A DNA stretch of 64,000 nt from assembly GCF_027944005.1 (NCBI RefSeq), contig NZ_AP027204.1, forward strand, positions 2,356,001 through 2,420,000, given 5' to 3'. How positions within the stretch are numbered: position 1 is the stretch's first letter; each line of letters begins with the position of its first letter. Position numbers and translations under genes: made by a program. The notes below the pieces were generated by a model. The model saw only the letters and a program-made list of their open reading frames with translations, was not told where the DNA came from and searched no databases. This DNA is from Polynucleobacter sp. SHI8 (GTDB taxonomy: Bacteria > Pseudomonadota > Gammaproteobacteria > Burkholderiales > Burkholderiaceae). Below are positions 27,540-37,008 of the stretch, one piece after another.

Positions 27540-28408
27540 GCGCGCTTAACCAACATGTGTTTTCCTAAAAACACAGAGGACACTACTAAGGCTGCAAAAA
27601 TAAAGTTAATAGCCTCCAGCTTTTCTGAAAGCAACACGTTTGCACAAATTAAGGTGATAAACGGTTGGGTAAGTTGTACTTGACTCACTCTAGAAATGCC
27701 TCCCAAAGATAAGCCTTCATACCAAAAGAAGAAGCCGATATACATGGAGAACAAGCCTAAAAATAAAAAAGATTGCCAATACATGAAGGGGACTTCTAAG
27801 TAATTTGGCTGAAAAGTCATATAAGTAACTACGGCATTGATAGGTAATGCAATCACTACAGCCCAAGATATCACTAGCTTTGGACTCATGAGCCTAGATA
27901 GTTCCGCTCCTTCTGCATAACCAAGAGCAGAAAAAATAGTTGCCGTCATCAATAAAAAATCCATGTAAGAAAATGACCCGGCCCCTTGAATCAACGCATA
28001 GGTCAACACCAATCCGGTACCTAATAAAGAAGCAAACCAAAATCCTTTCGATGGTCTCTCTTTATGTCTCACTACACCAAACACCGTAGTTAATAAAGGC
28101 ATAAATCCAAGAATAATGCCGCCATGAGAAGAGCTACCATTGGCCATTGCTAATGTCATTAAGTACGGAAAGCAGATAATAATGCCGATAATAATCAAGA
28201 AGATTCTGCGCACAATCCGCCATGATGGAATGGGTGATTGCGTAATCAGTATGTATCCTAAACCAGCAATACCAGCGATTAGCGCTCTTCCAAAGGAAAC
28301 AAAGGCGGGATCAAAAACTTCTACAGCTAATTTAGTTGCTGGTAAAGTCAACGCAAAAATACATACGCCAACCAAACCAATCAACATTCCTTTGGTTTCA
28401 TTTTTCAC
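27536..28408 (-). CDS. EamA/DMT family transporter
   Basis: 290 residues with ten predicted transmembrane helices in two EamA repeats. ALTLPATKLAVEVFDPAFVSFGRALIAG in the first repeat and GLSLGGISRVSQVQLTQPFITL in the second are typical. Members export metabolites or amino acids; substrate unknown. Monocistronic. Confidence 0.9.
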   Translation of the reverse strand: MKNETKGMLIGLVGVCIFALTLPATKLAVEVFDPAFVSFGRALIAGIAGLGYILITQSPIPSWRIVRRIFLIIIGIIICFPYLMTLAMANGSSSHGGIILGFMPLLTTVFGVVRHKERPSKGFWFASLLGTGLVLTYALIQGAGSFSYMDFLLMTATIFSALGYAEGAELSRLMSPKLVISWAVVIALPINAVVTYMTFQPNYLEVPFMYWQSFLFLGLFSMYIGFFFWYEGLSLGGISRVSQVQLTQPFITLICANVLLSEKLEAINFIFAALVVSSVFLGKHMLVKRA

Positions 28409-28584
28409 TTAAATTCTATTATTCTTTCAACGTATTTAAAAACAGATGACTGTTTATAACAATCCTCTATTTTGACAGAGTTCACAGCAGGTCCCCTAAT
28501 TACGCAGCAATTAACTGACTTTGGTTTTGTTTTTAAGCCGAATTAGCATATGATGGCTTATTTCAACCCAACTTCTAACGATCT

Positions 28585-29346
28585 TTGCTAATACTAAAAC
28601 TCATCACCGTTCCACTATTTATCGTACTGATTAGTTTTGTCGGAAGAAAATGGGGCTCTGAAATTGCCGGTACTCTCGGCGCCTTTCCAGTGGTGGCTGG
28701 TCCTATTCTGTTTTTTTTAACCCTGGAGCAGGGCTTAAGCTTTGGTGCCAAGGCAAGTATTTTTGTCATTTATGGCTCTGTTAGTTTACTCATCTTTGGC
28801 TTAACGTACGCTTGGGTTTGTCGATTTTTAAGTTATATCCCCTGCCTTTTCATATCCCTGATAGCTTGGTATGTAAGTGCCTTTGTACTTTCATTATGTC
28901 CTCAAGATTTATTTTTTTCAGCAGCACTTTCCCTTAGTTTGCTTTTTGTTATTCCGTATTTATTACCTAAAAGTAATATTCAAAATAAATCACTGCCAGG
29001 TATAAAAGATCTACCAATTCGTATGATTGTAGGCATGCTTTTAACCATTTCTATTACATCCCTTGCTAATCATCTGGGCGCAATATGGAGCGGCATACTA
29101 TCTGTATTTCCAGTTGTGACCTTAGTTCTCGTCGTTTTTGCACACCGGTCATATGGTCAAGAACACGTCCTTCAAGTTTTTAAGGGCTTATCAAGGGGTG
29201 TTTATTCCTTTGTTGCCTACTTTGTAATCTATGCTTTATGCATTGAGCATCTAGATCTTTGGCAAACTCTATTGGCAAGCTTAACGGGCAGTCTATTGGT
29301 ACAACTTTTCATTCGCATCAAGTTTTTACGCAGACAAACGATTTAA
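28585..29346 (+). CDS. Conserved multi-pass membrane protein with internal duplication
   Basis: 253 residues, about eight hydrophobic helices. The two halves share a motif: GSEIAGTLGAFPVVAGPILF near residue 30 and GAIWSGILSVFPVVTLVLVV near residue 170, so the protein looks like an ancient duplication. It resembles the GlpM-like integral membrane proteins in this motif only; no function can be assigned. The start is a TTG at 28585 with no clear Shine-Dalgarno and is less certain than the rest. Convergent four-base overlap with the next gene. Confidence 0.7.
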   Translation: MLILKLITVPLFIVLISFVGRKWGSEIAGTLGAFPVVAGPILFFLTLEQGLSFGAKASIFVIYGSVSLLIFGLTYAWVCRFLSYIPCLFISLIAWYVSAFVLSLCPQDLFFSAALSLSLLFVIPYLLPKSNIQNKSLPGIKDLPIRMIVGMLLTISITSLANHLGAIWSGILSVFPVVTLVLVVFAHRSYGQEHVLQVFKGLSRGVYSFVAYFVIYALCIEHLDLWQTLLASLTGSLLVQLFIRIKFLRRQTI

Positions 29347-31424
29347 TCTAATAGTTCTTTTTTCAAATCTTGCGCCAGCTTTGTAAACGTTGATGTCCAA
29401 TCATTTGAAAATTCTTGACGATAGATTGTCATAGAGTTGTACCAAGGAGTATCAGTTCGTTCCAACATCCATCGCCAATCGGGACAATACGGTATTAATA
29501 AAAATGTTTTTTTCGCCAAGGCACCGCTTAAATGCGCCACACTCGTATCAACACTAATCACAATATCCATTAACTCACATAATGCCGCTGTGTCATCAAA
29601 GCTTTCTAATTGATCACCATAAGACTTAAATAGTGGATACTTTTTAATCAACTCACGATCAACATCGCGCATCTCTTTTTGCAAGGTAATGTACTCAAAC
29701 TCTTGCGGTAGAAACGGGATAATATTAAACAACAAAATACTTCTATTTTGATCATTTTCATGCAACGGATTACCGCTACACACTAAACCAATTCTGGGTT
29801 TCTTTTTATCACCAAGTATGCTTTTCCATTTGGTTACATAATCTGGATTTGCCTGTAAATATCCCTGAGCTAATGGAATAGTCTGAACTTCTAACTCAAG
29901 TGCTGCAGGTATGCTCAATAAAGGGCTAAAGTAGTCAAAATGAGGTACATCATCTTTATATGGAATAACTGCGCTCACCCCAGGTATTTGCTTCATTAAG
30001 TTAACCAAGGGTTTTTGTACCTCAAATATAACCTTAGCGCCTCTTTTGGCAAGTTCAGGCATCAGACGTCCAAACTGTATGGTATCTCCAAGGCCTTGTT
30101 CGATATAAATCAAAATGGTTTTACCCTCTAAAGATTCATTTCCAGTCCAAAGGGGTTGATCATATTCACGTAATTTTGTAACTAATGACTCTCTTTGCCA
30201 ACGATACTCATACAACCTAAAACCTTCTTTATATTGACCCAAAGTCAACAACACCATCCCACGCGCAAACTGGGTCTCTATATCCGTTGGGTTCGTTGAT
30301 AGAATAAATTCAAATTGCTCAAGAGCTTCTTCTAATTGATTCAGCTCTTTAAAGATATTGCCTAAGTTATAAAGTCCTCTTTTGTAATTTGGCTCAATCT
30401 CCAAAGATTTGACATAAGCGTCTATGGCAAGGTCGGTTCTTTTTAAATCATGCAGAATATTTCCTAAATTGGAGTACGGCTCAGGTGAATTCGGGTTTGC
30501 CTGTACGGCGCGACTGTAATAAACTGCTGCCTCATCAAAAGCTTTTAATCTACGAAGTGTATTGGCTAAATTAGTCAATACATCGTAATAATTTTCATCA
30601 ATTGCTATTGCCTGTTGATAACACGCAATAGCGTCATGCAAATAAAATGTATCTTTATAGACATTGCCTAAAGAAAAATAACTTTCTTTATGATCGGGCT
30701 TTAATTGAGTCACTTTGAAAAAGTCTTGTCTTGCCAAGTCATTCAATTTTTTAGCCACATAAGAATTTGCTCTGGCAATCAAGGCTTCAACAAAATTGGG
30801 TTGAACCTCAATGGCTTGGCTATAGGATGCAATGGCAAGATCTAAATCTTCAAGCCCTAAATATGCATTCCCACGATTGAGTAACGCATTGATATGCGTG
30901 GGTTGCAGCTGAATAACTTGGTTAAAATCTAAGATAGCTTCTGGTAAGTTTTTGATACGACTATAAGCATTGCCACGGTTATATAGTGCCTCGATATCCT
31001 TTGGATTTCTCTGAATTAATATGTCATAAATATCCAAAGCATCTTTAATACGATTGATTTCTGTAAATAAATTAGCTAAATTAAATTCAGCATCCGCAAA
31101 ACCTGGTTTTAAACGTAAAGCTTTTTTGTAATCCATCTCCGCTTCTGGGTATTTTTTTAATGCAAAGTACACAGTACCTCGATTATTCAAATAATTTTCA
31201 TCTGGCTGAATCTGAATTGCTTGATTCAAGTATTTAATCGCTTCTTGATGTTTTTCTTGTATGTAAGCAATCAAGCCCAATCCATGTAATGCCTCAGGGT
31301 TTTTAACTTGAATTTTTAATAAAGATAAATAACTCTTTTGAGCTTCTTCTAAATTGCCTTGGGCATGCAAATTTTTTGCCTGCGCTAGTTTTTGAGCTAA
31401 ATAGAGGGCTTGCTGATTCATCAT
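29343..31424 (-). CDS. TPR-repeat protein with C-terminal glycosyltransferase-like domain
   Basis: 693 residues. About eleven 34-residue TPR units from residue 10 to about 400 (ALHGLGLIAYIQEKHQEA, EALYNRGNAYSRIKNLPEA and so on), then a GT-B-like C-terminal half with ILIYIEQGLGDTIQFGRLMP, PRIGLVCSGNPLHEND and VISVDTSVAHLSGALAKKT, resembling heptosyltransferase / O-GlcNAc-transferase-type folds. It may glycosylate protein or envelope polysaccharide. Downstream of the MBOAT/SGNH genes on the same strand, 130 bases away. Confidence 0.85.
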   Translation of the reverse strand: MMNQQALYLAQKLAQAKNLHAQGNLEEAQKSYLSLLKIQVKNPEALHGLGLIAYIQEKHQEAIKYLNQAIQIQPDENYLNNRGTVYFALKKYPEAEMDYKKALRLKPGFADAEFNLANLFTEINRIKDALDIYDILIQRNPKDIEALYNRGNAYSRIKNLPEAILDFNQVIQLQPTHINALLNRGNAYLGLEDLDLAIASYSQAIEVQPNFVEALIARANSYVAKKLNDLARQDFFKVTQLKPDHKESYFSLGNVYKDTFYLHDAIACYQQAIAIDENYYDVLTNLANTLRRLKAFDEAAVYYSRAVQANPNSPEPYSNLGNILHDLKRTDLAIDAYVKSLEIEPNYKRGLYNLGNIFKELNQLEEALEQFEFILSTNPTDIETQFARGMVLLTLGQYKEGFRLYEYRWQRESLVTKLREYDQPLWTGNESLEGKTILIYIEQGLGDTIQFGRLMPELAKRGAKVIFEVQKPLVNLMKQIPGVSAVIPYKDDVPHFDYFSPLLSIPAALELEVQTIPLAQGYLQANPDYVTKWKSILGDKKKPRIGLVCSGNPLHENDQNRSILLFNIIPFLPQEFEYITLQKEMRDVDRELIKKYPLFKSYGDQLESFDDTAALCELMDIVISVDTSVAHLSGALAKKTFLLIPYCPDWRWMLERTDTPWYNSMTIYRQEFSNDWTSTFTKLAQDLKKELLD

Positions 31425-31554
31425 GGCAAACGTTTCATTCGGGTGAGATAGGTCATTTTATAATCATAATCAACCGAATTCGGTTGTATCCTTCAGTCAG
31501 CCTCTATAAATACCCTCTATTTGAGTATTTATACCTAATTATCATTTTTGAGGT

Positions 31555-32925
31555 TCAGTTCTTGGTGTTTAGCATCTGTTGCAATTGAATATCTCGACTA
31601 AACAGTCTTGCCGTTTCTTGATAACCCTGAACAGTTAAATGAATTAAGTCTTTCGCCATGAGTGGTGGGGATTGTTTAATCCAGGCATAGGCGCCGCCAG
31701 GCCCCCCCATGGCATCTTGCCAACTCCAACTTGAACAAGAGAACTCTTTGCCCACCTGCCCTTGGATTTGTGTAATCTCCTGATGAATCTTTGAATACAT
31801 TAAAAAATCAGGCATGGGGGCAGCTTTAACTAATTTTTTCTTCCCTTTGGTATAGGTTCTTTTGTACCAAACACCTCGATCAGTTGGGCCCATTAATAAA
31901 CAACTTGATTGTGGATAAATACTACGGAAATTTTTTAATGACTCTCTTAATAAGTTGGCATACGTCTTTCCATCAAAAGGTAAATGACTGCCTTCGTTGG
32001 TGCCATATTCTAGAATCACTAGATCATAATTTTGAGGAACTTGTAGGCCTGCCACATATTCTTTTTGAATACTTTGTAATCCTTTTACTGTAGCACTTGG
32101 AATGCCAAAGGTGTCTAAAAAAACTTTTGGTTGCGTATCGTACTGAGGTATAAAACCATCAATAGATATAGCGCCCTCAATTAAACGAATTTTGACGACA
32201 CCAAATAAACGGTCTCCTTGAATTTGTAAATTACTTCCATGGGTATTTTGAATATCGAAAATTTCTTCTGCACGATTGTCTACTTGTATTCCAATTTTTG
32301 CCGTTGCTTGAATCGTCTTAGAAAATAAGATAGTTAATTTTTGTAACGCATTTGATTGATTATTTTTCGAACGAAAATCAATCCATAAATAACTATCAGA
32401 AGTATTAGTGTTAAGCTTGAGTAATGCGGGCCCATAAAACTCTTGGTTAACTCCAGTATAAGAATAATTAAATTTCCAATTGGGGCTTTGACAATATTTT
32501 CTAATCGGCAACCGAACGCCCGGCCTTGCCATGGATGGCGGAATAAAGCTAGGTAAAACAGTATCTGAATCTAACCCGATGGTTCTAATCAGTTCTTCTG
32601 AGAAAAAATGAGCCGCCGTATGACTATCTCCCCATACACCAATTTTATATGGCTTACCATCTGCATGCTTCGGTAAACTTATTTGCACTTGATTTGATTT
32701 TGGTATTGAGTTTTTTTGGATGATTTCTAATAACTCATCCTCAGGGAGGGAGTAAACCTCTTCAAATTCTGAGTTATTTGAGGTTGGTGGATTCGTTGAT
32801 TTTTTTACAATTGGACAGACAAGATCTGGGCTTTGGCTTAACCCTTGAATGTTCATCAAGGCTTGTGCATATATTTGAGGACTTATGCACATAGCTAACC
32901 CACATATAAATAATTTAAATTTCAC
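31555..32925 (-). CDS. Secreted SGNH-type esterase (Ape1-like)
   Basis: 456 residues with a signal peptide (ends SPQIYAQA). An SGNH block I, KIGVWGDSHTAAHFF (about residue 95), is separated by about 150 residues of beta-rich sequence from block III, VILEYGTNEGSH, and block V, DLIHLTVQGYQETA. A carbohydrate-binding-like insert between blocks I and III recalls the peptidoglycan O-acetylesterase Ape1; that comparison is from memory of the family. Its ATG overlaps the stop of the upstream SGNH gene by four bases. Confidence 0.75.
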   Translation of the reverse strand: MKFKLFICGLAMCISPQIYAQALMNIQGLSQSPDLVCPIVKKSTNPPTSNNSEFEEVYSLPEDELLEIIQKNSIPKSNQVQISLPKHADGKPYKIGVWGDSHTAAHFFSEELIRTIGLDSDTVLPSFIPPSMARPGVRLPIRKYCQSPNWKFNYSYTGVNQEFYGPALLKLNTNTSDSYLWIDFRSKNNQSNALQKLTILFSKTIQATAKIGIQVDNRAEEIFDIQNTHGSNLQIQGDRLFGVVKIRLIEGAISIDGFIPQYDTQPKVFLDTFGIPSATVKGLQSIQKEYVAGLQVPQNYDLVILEYGTNEGSHLPFDGKTYANLLRESLKNFRSIYPQSSCLLMGPTDRGVWYKRTYTKGKKKLVKAAPMPDFLMYSKIHQEITQIQGQVGKEFSCSSWSWQDAMGGPGGAYAWIKQSPPLMAKDLIHLTVQGYQETARLFSRDIQLQQMLNTKN

Positions 32926-33962
32926 TCTTGATCCAATTGTTGAACTGCTTGAACAACTTGTTGACTAATTAATCGTAACGCAGTTGGTGTGAAATGAATA
33001 CCATCACTTGCGCGCATCAGAATATCTCCCTTTGCCGGATCCTTAATATATGCCTTATAAGGTTGATCAAGTGGCCCTAAAAGAACATCTGTTGGAACAT
33101 ATTGATAACTGTATTTGTGCGTTTCTTTTTTAAATACTCTATTTTGAATCATTGCTCCAGTGCGAAGCCTCTCTTCTCCCATATTGGGTAACCCAACCCA
33201 AATCACATGTGCTTGATTTTCTTTGGCGAACTTTAAAACGTCTTCAACCCTTTGTCGATATAACTCTTCCCACTCCGTAGAAGGAAATTTATAAACCTTT
33301 TTATTTTCATAAATATCCCAAGGGTCGTTCGGCCCTAAAAAAATAATCACTAATTTATAGTTTTCTTTTGCAATACCTTCTTTTATTTTTGTTGGCCAAT
33401 CAAAATATCTTTTAACGGTTAACCCTGTGCTTTGCTTACTTAAATCCACTAAATTTGCCTTAGGATAGGTTTTTTTCAAGGCATTAATGGCAATCGGTGC
33501 CACTCCTTGCATCATAGAATCACCAGCAAACATGACTTTCACATTACTTGATTTGAAAGGTAGTGCAGGTGTTTTATTTTGTTCTGGAGTTCCTAAGGTC
33601 ACATACTCAATATTATTTTTTAAATAGGCGAGTTGAGTCTCATCTAAGCTATTTGTATTGTTTATCACTTCTTCGGATTTCACTACCGCAGGAGCAATCA
33701 GACTAGATGAACCCGCATCCTTAAAAGCTATTTTTTGTTCAATCGTCGTGACGTTCATACGATCAAACTCAGGTTCTTTACGTTCAGTAACCCCTAATAT
33801 TTGTTTCATCCGAATCGATGGCGTTAATGCTTGTTCTGGAATGTATTGAGAAAGATAAAAGTGAAATCTTGAAGCAAAATATTGATCTAGTGAGTCTAAC
33901 CATAAAAACGAGTTGGCTGCCACAATCACGAGAAACCAAGGAAGTAATTTTCTAGATTGCAT
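32922..33962 (-). CDS. Membrane-anchored SGNH (DUF459-like) protein
   Basis: 346 residues: N-terminal transmembrane anchor (about 8-26), a linker, then an SGNH domain from about residue 140: VMFAGDSMMQGVAP with the Ser nucleophile, VIIFLGPNDPWDI with the block III Asn, and SDGIHFTPTALRLIS with Asp/His. DUF459 proteins often accompany MBOAT acyltransferases as the second step of acetyl transfer to polysaccharides (PatB, AlgX/AlgJ-like role). Sits between the MBOAT and esterase genes with two- and four-base junctions. Confidence 0.82.
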   Translation of the reverse strand: MQSRKLLPWFLVIVAANSFLWLDSLDQYFASRFHFYLSQYIPEQALTPSIRMKQILGVTERKEPEFDRMNVTTIEQKIAFKDAGSSSLIAPAVVKSEEVINNTNSLDETQLAYLKNNIEYVTLGTPEQNKTPALPFKSSNVKVMFAGDSMMQGVAPIAINALKKTYPKANLVDLSKQSTGLTVKRYFDWPTKIKEGIAKENYKLVIIFLGPNDPWDIYENKKVYKFPSTEWEELYRQRVEDVLKFAKENQAHVIWVGLPNMGEERLRTGAMIQNRVFKKETHKYSYQYVPTDVLLGPLDQPYKAYIKDPAKGDILMRASDGIHFTPTALRLISQQVVQAVQQLDQE

Positions 33963-33964
33963 AT

Positions 33965-35377
33965 TTAAAACCTATAGTAAATAAATCCGGGAATGCCACT
34001 TGGTCCAGCAAATATAATCCAATATACAAATGCCGTCACAATAATAAATAAACGCCATCCCCAATATTTTTTGATCTTCAATATGAACCAATTTTCGATA
34101 GGTTCAGCCCGAAAACTTAGTTTATAAAATAGTATGGTCAAAGCAATTAGTTCTAAATGTTCAAATGTAAATTTACCAGTTACATTTGAAAACTGTCCTA
34201 TTAACTCAAATGCTTGATGAATATTTTCTGATCGAAAAAAAATCCATGCAAGACATACAAATAGAATTGTTAATATTTTAGTTAGAACGCTGTTTAAATG
34301 AATTTTTAATTGGTACTGATTGATATTTGAAATAACCACTCCCAATGCATGCAAGGCGCCCCAAATCACAAAAGTTAAACTAGCTCCATGCCATATTCCA
34401 CTCAGCGTCATGGCTATAAAAATATTAATTTGGGTTTTTGTAAAGCTCCCTTGATTTCCTCCCAATGGAATATAAACATAGTCTCTAATAAAAGTGGATA
34501 AAGAAATGTGCCATCGTTTCCAAAAGTCTTGTAAATTTTTTGCTAAGTAGGGTTGTCGAAAATTTAAAGGTATTTGGTATCCCAATAAATAACCCAGTCC
34601 TGTTACCAGTAATGTATATCCAGAAAAATCGAAAAAGATTTGTAATGCATATGCCCAAGTACCGCTTGTTACCGTTACCAAGTTTTGTTTATCGGGATAG
34701 GCAAAAACATCATCAACGAATGAAGTGGCAAGCCAATTTGAGAGCACCACTTTTTGAAATAGTCCTAATAAAATAATATATATTGCTTTTTCTACCTGAA
34801 TAGCCTGCCCTGCATGTGGCCCATAAAGTTGTGTAAAAAATTCTTTTGCTCTAAATATTGGCCCAGCAAATAAGGTAGGCCAAAACGCTAAAAACAAGAG
34901 GACATCTCCAAAACTAATTTGTTTTTTTATTTCTTGAGATTCATTATTTGATTGCCACACCAAATAGGTGATGGCTTGAAAGGTGAAAAATGATATTCCA
35001 GCGGGTACTACTAACTCAAACAATGGCATGTGTTGCATAATTCCCATTGAGCTTAAGACTTCATTTGAGATTTCTCGCGCAAAATCATAGTATTTTGTTA
35101 CGACAAGTAAACTTAAACTTATGCAAATTACTATGCTTAATTTAAGACTTTTACTATTTTGGAAAGGTTTTTCTGTACATACCCACTTACCCATCAGCCA
35201 AATGATGAGGCTGTAGATAAACAATATAGCGGTAAATTTGACCGACCAACTTGCGTAAAAGAGATAACTAGTCAGAGTTAAGAAATAAGTTTGAAATGTT
35301 TTATATGTCTGCAAATACCAATAAATGCCGAAAAATATCAACGCAAGGTAACAGAACTCGGGGCTTATAAAACTCAT
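33965..35377 (-). CDS. MBOAT family membrane O-acyltransferase
   Basis: 470 residues, about eleven transmembrane helices, AlgI/DltB/PatA type. Signature blocks: VPAGISFFTFQAITYLVW, FWKRWHISLSTFIRDYVYIPLGG, and GIWHGASLTFVIWGALHALG with the conserved catalytic His. It should move acetyl groups across the inner membrane for transfer to peptidoglycan or an exopolysaccharide. First gene of an operon with two SGNH proteins (gap two bases to the next). Confidence 0.92.
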   Translation of the reverse strand: MSFISPEFCYLALIFFGIYWYLQTYKTFQTYFLTLTSYLFYASWSVKFTAILFIYSLIIWLMGKWVCTEKPFQNSKSLKLSIVICISLSLLVVTKYYDFAREISNEVLSSMGIMQHMPLFELVVPAGISFFTFQAITYLVWQSNNESQEIKKQISFGDVLLFLAFWPTLFAGPIFRAKEFFTQLYGPHAGQAIQVEKAIYIILLGLFQKVVLSNWLATSFVDDVFAYPDKQNLVTVTSGTWAYALQIFFDFSGYTLLVTGLGYLLGYQIPLNFRQPYLAKNLQDFWKRWHISLSTFIRDYVYIPLGGNQGSFTKTQINIFIAMTLSGIWHGASLTFVIWGALHALGVVISNINQYQLKIHLNSVLTKILTILFVCLAWIFFRSENIHQAFELIGQFSNVTGKFTFEHLELIALTILFYKLSFRAEPIENWFILKIKKYWGWRLFIIVTAFVYWIIFAGPSGIPGFIYYRF

Positions 35378-35472
35378 TTATATTGCATTTTCTAATTGAC
35401 TAAATGGCTATTCTTTATTTGTTTTCAATATTAAATAGTTAAAATACAATATTATTTTAATAGGATATCCAA

Positions 35473-36258
35473 ATGCGTCTTCTCTTTAGTCGTGTCCTGC
35501 CTTTTTTCTTATTAATATTCACGTCTTTTTCTCATGCTGTTTTTCTCGATGAGATTCAGGTTTATGACGGTGAAATTAATGAGCCAGGTGAGTTTGGTCT
35601 TGAAATTCATGCAAATACAACCTTCTCTGGTCAAACCTCATCTAGTTTTCCTAATCAACGTGTATCACAAGGTGGTGTTCGATTAACTCCAGAGTTTAGC
35701 TACGGATTAACCAAAACAGTTGAGTTGGGTTTTTATTTACCAACCAATTACACCCCCGATTATGGCTATGAGTCTGCTGGTTATAAAACTCGAATTAAAT
35801 GGTTGCCAATTCAAAATTCCGATACACAACCTTGGGCACTTGGTGGTAATTTTGAATACTCTGTACTTAATACAGGTATGGAATTTCCTCGTAAAGGGGC
35901 TCAATTTAGAGGAATTGTTGCTTGGAAAAATGATCAGTGGTCATTGGCATTCAATCCAGTGATTGACTCGGGTCGCTCAGATGGTCAAAACAGCGATTGG
36001 GAGTTGAATTACCAAACACGCGCTATTCGACTGACCAATATTGGCCCAATCACAGGATATGGTTTAGAGTATTACCAGGGTCAAACCGCTGTGAATAATT
36101 CCACCCCTAACTCGACTCCTAAACAAATTTTTGCGATCTTGGAACTTCAAACATCAGGTACCTTTTTAAATGGTATGAATGTTCATATGGGCTTGGGTTA
36201 TGGATGGGACGCTGGCGATCAATGGACCCTCAAAATGATTTTTTCGCCAAAAATCTAG
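35473..36258 (+). CDS. Outer-membrane beta-barrel protein, function unknown
   Basis: 261 residues. Signal peptide (ends SFSHA), then alternating beta strands: GEFGLEIHANTTFSG, RLTPEFSYGLTKTVELGFYLP and a C-terminus VHMGLGYGWDAGDQWTLKMI. Length and pattern resemble the YaiO- and MetA-like small barrels, but no family is certain. Divergent from the MBOAT gene, convergent with the glycosyltransferase gene. Confidence 0.65.
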   Translation: MRLLFSRVLPFFLLIFTSFSHAVFLDEIQVYDGEINEPGEFGLEIHANTTFSGQTSSSFPNQRVSQGGVRLTPEFSYGLTKTVELGFYLPTNYTPDYGYESAGYKTRIKWLPIQNSDTQPWALGGNFEYSVLNTGMEFPRKGAQFRGIVAWKNDQWSLAFNPVIDSGRSDGQNSDWELNYQTRAIRLTNIGPITGYGLEYYQGQTAVNNSTPNSTPKQIFAILELQTSGTFLNGMNVHMGLGYGWDAGDQWTLKMIFSPKI

Positions 36259-36263
36259 TCGAT

Positions 36264-36953
36264 TTATATTTTTTCAGTAACAGTGTTTTCTTCAGGAGTT
36301 GTATCGCTATTTTCAGTTGAAGTTTCTGCTCCCAAATATTCATACTTTAAAAAATTTTCACGATGTCTTCGGTAATATAAAAGACCTTCGTTAATGCTAG
36401 AAACAGTTGCTCCTTGTTCTAACATTTTGTCCCACAAATTCCAATCTTCTTGAGGATGTTTGCCATTCTCAAATCTCTTTTTATAGCCAATTTTCTGCCC
36501 AAGGCTCGTTCTATACAACATTGAACCATGATGTTGTTGATGTCGATTCCAGTAGTGATCACCCTGATACCTTTGAGTCTGACCTGGCACTCTAATGAGT
36601 ATTTCATCCTTTAACTCACCAGTAACAACAATGTCATAAGTAACGATATCGGTTTTAGCAGAAGACAATAACTCGATCGAATCCGACCTAAGCCAATTAT
36701 CTGCACCAATAAACATGACATATTCTGTTTTTACACGACTCAACATATCTTGAAAATTTTGAACTGTGCCAATATTTTTTGGTCGCATCACATACTCTAT
36801 ATCTTTATATAGATTTGGTAGATGCTGACAATCCTTTGCTCCATCATCTACAAAAAAGATTTTTTCTGGAGACTGACTCTGTGCAAGGATGGATTCTATA
36901 CAATGGGCTGCTAAGTGACCATATTGATAGGAGGCGACGACAATTGTTATCAT
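36264..36953 (-). CDS. Glycosyltransferase family 2
   Basis: 229 residues. GT-A fold: ITIVVASYQYGHLAAHCIESIL at the N-terminus, nucleotide-binding FFVDDGAKD, then YVMFIGADNWLRSD (metal-binding position ADN) and HPQEDWNLWDKML near the acceptor site. The frame is open upstream to 37136, but that part would run over the divergent glycosyltransferase start and lacks family sequence, so I use ATG 36953. Acts on an envelope glycan; specific acceptor unknown. Confidence 0.87.
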   Translation of the reverse strand: MITIVVASYQYGHLAAHCIESILAQSQSPEKIFFVDDGAKDCQHLPNLYKDIEYVMRPKNIGTVQNFQDMLSRVKTEYVMFIGADNWLRSDSIELLSSAKTDIVTYDIVVTGELKDEILIRVPGQTQRYQGDHYWNRHQQHHGSMLYRTSLGQKIGYKKRFENGKHPQEDWNLWDKMLEQGATVSSINEGLLYYRRHRENFLKYEYLGAETSTENSDTTPEENTVTEKI

Positions 36954-37008
36954 ATGTGAAGCATTAGAACAGACTTTTAATGACAACGTTTTTTTACCTA
37001 TTTTTTTA

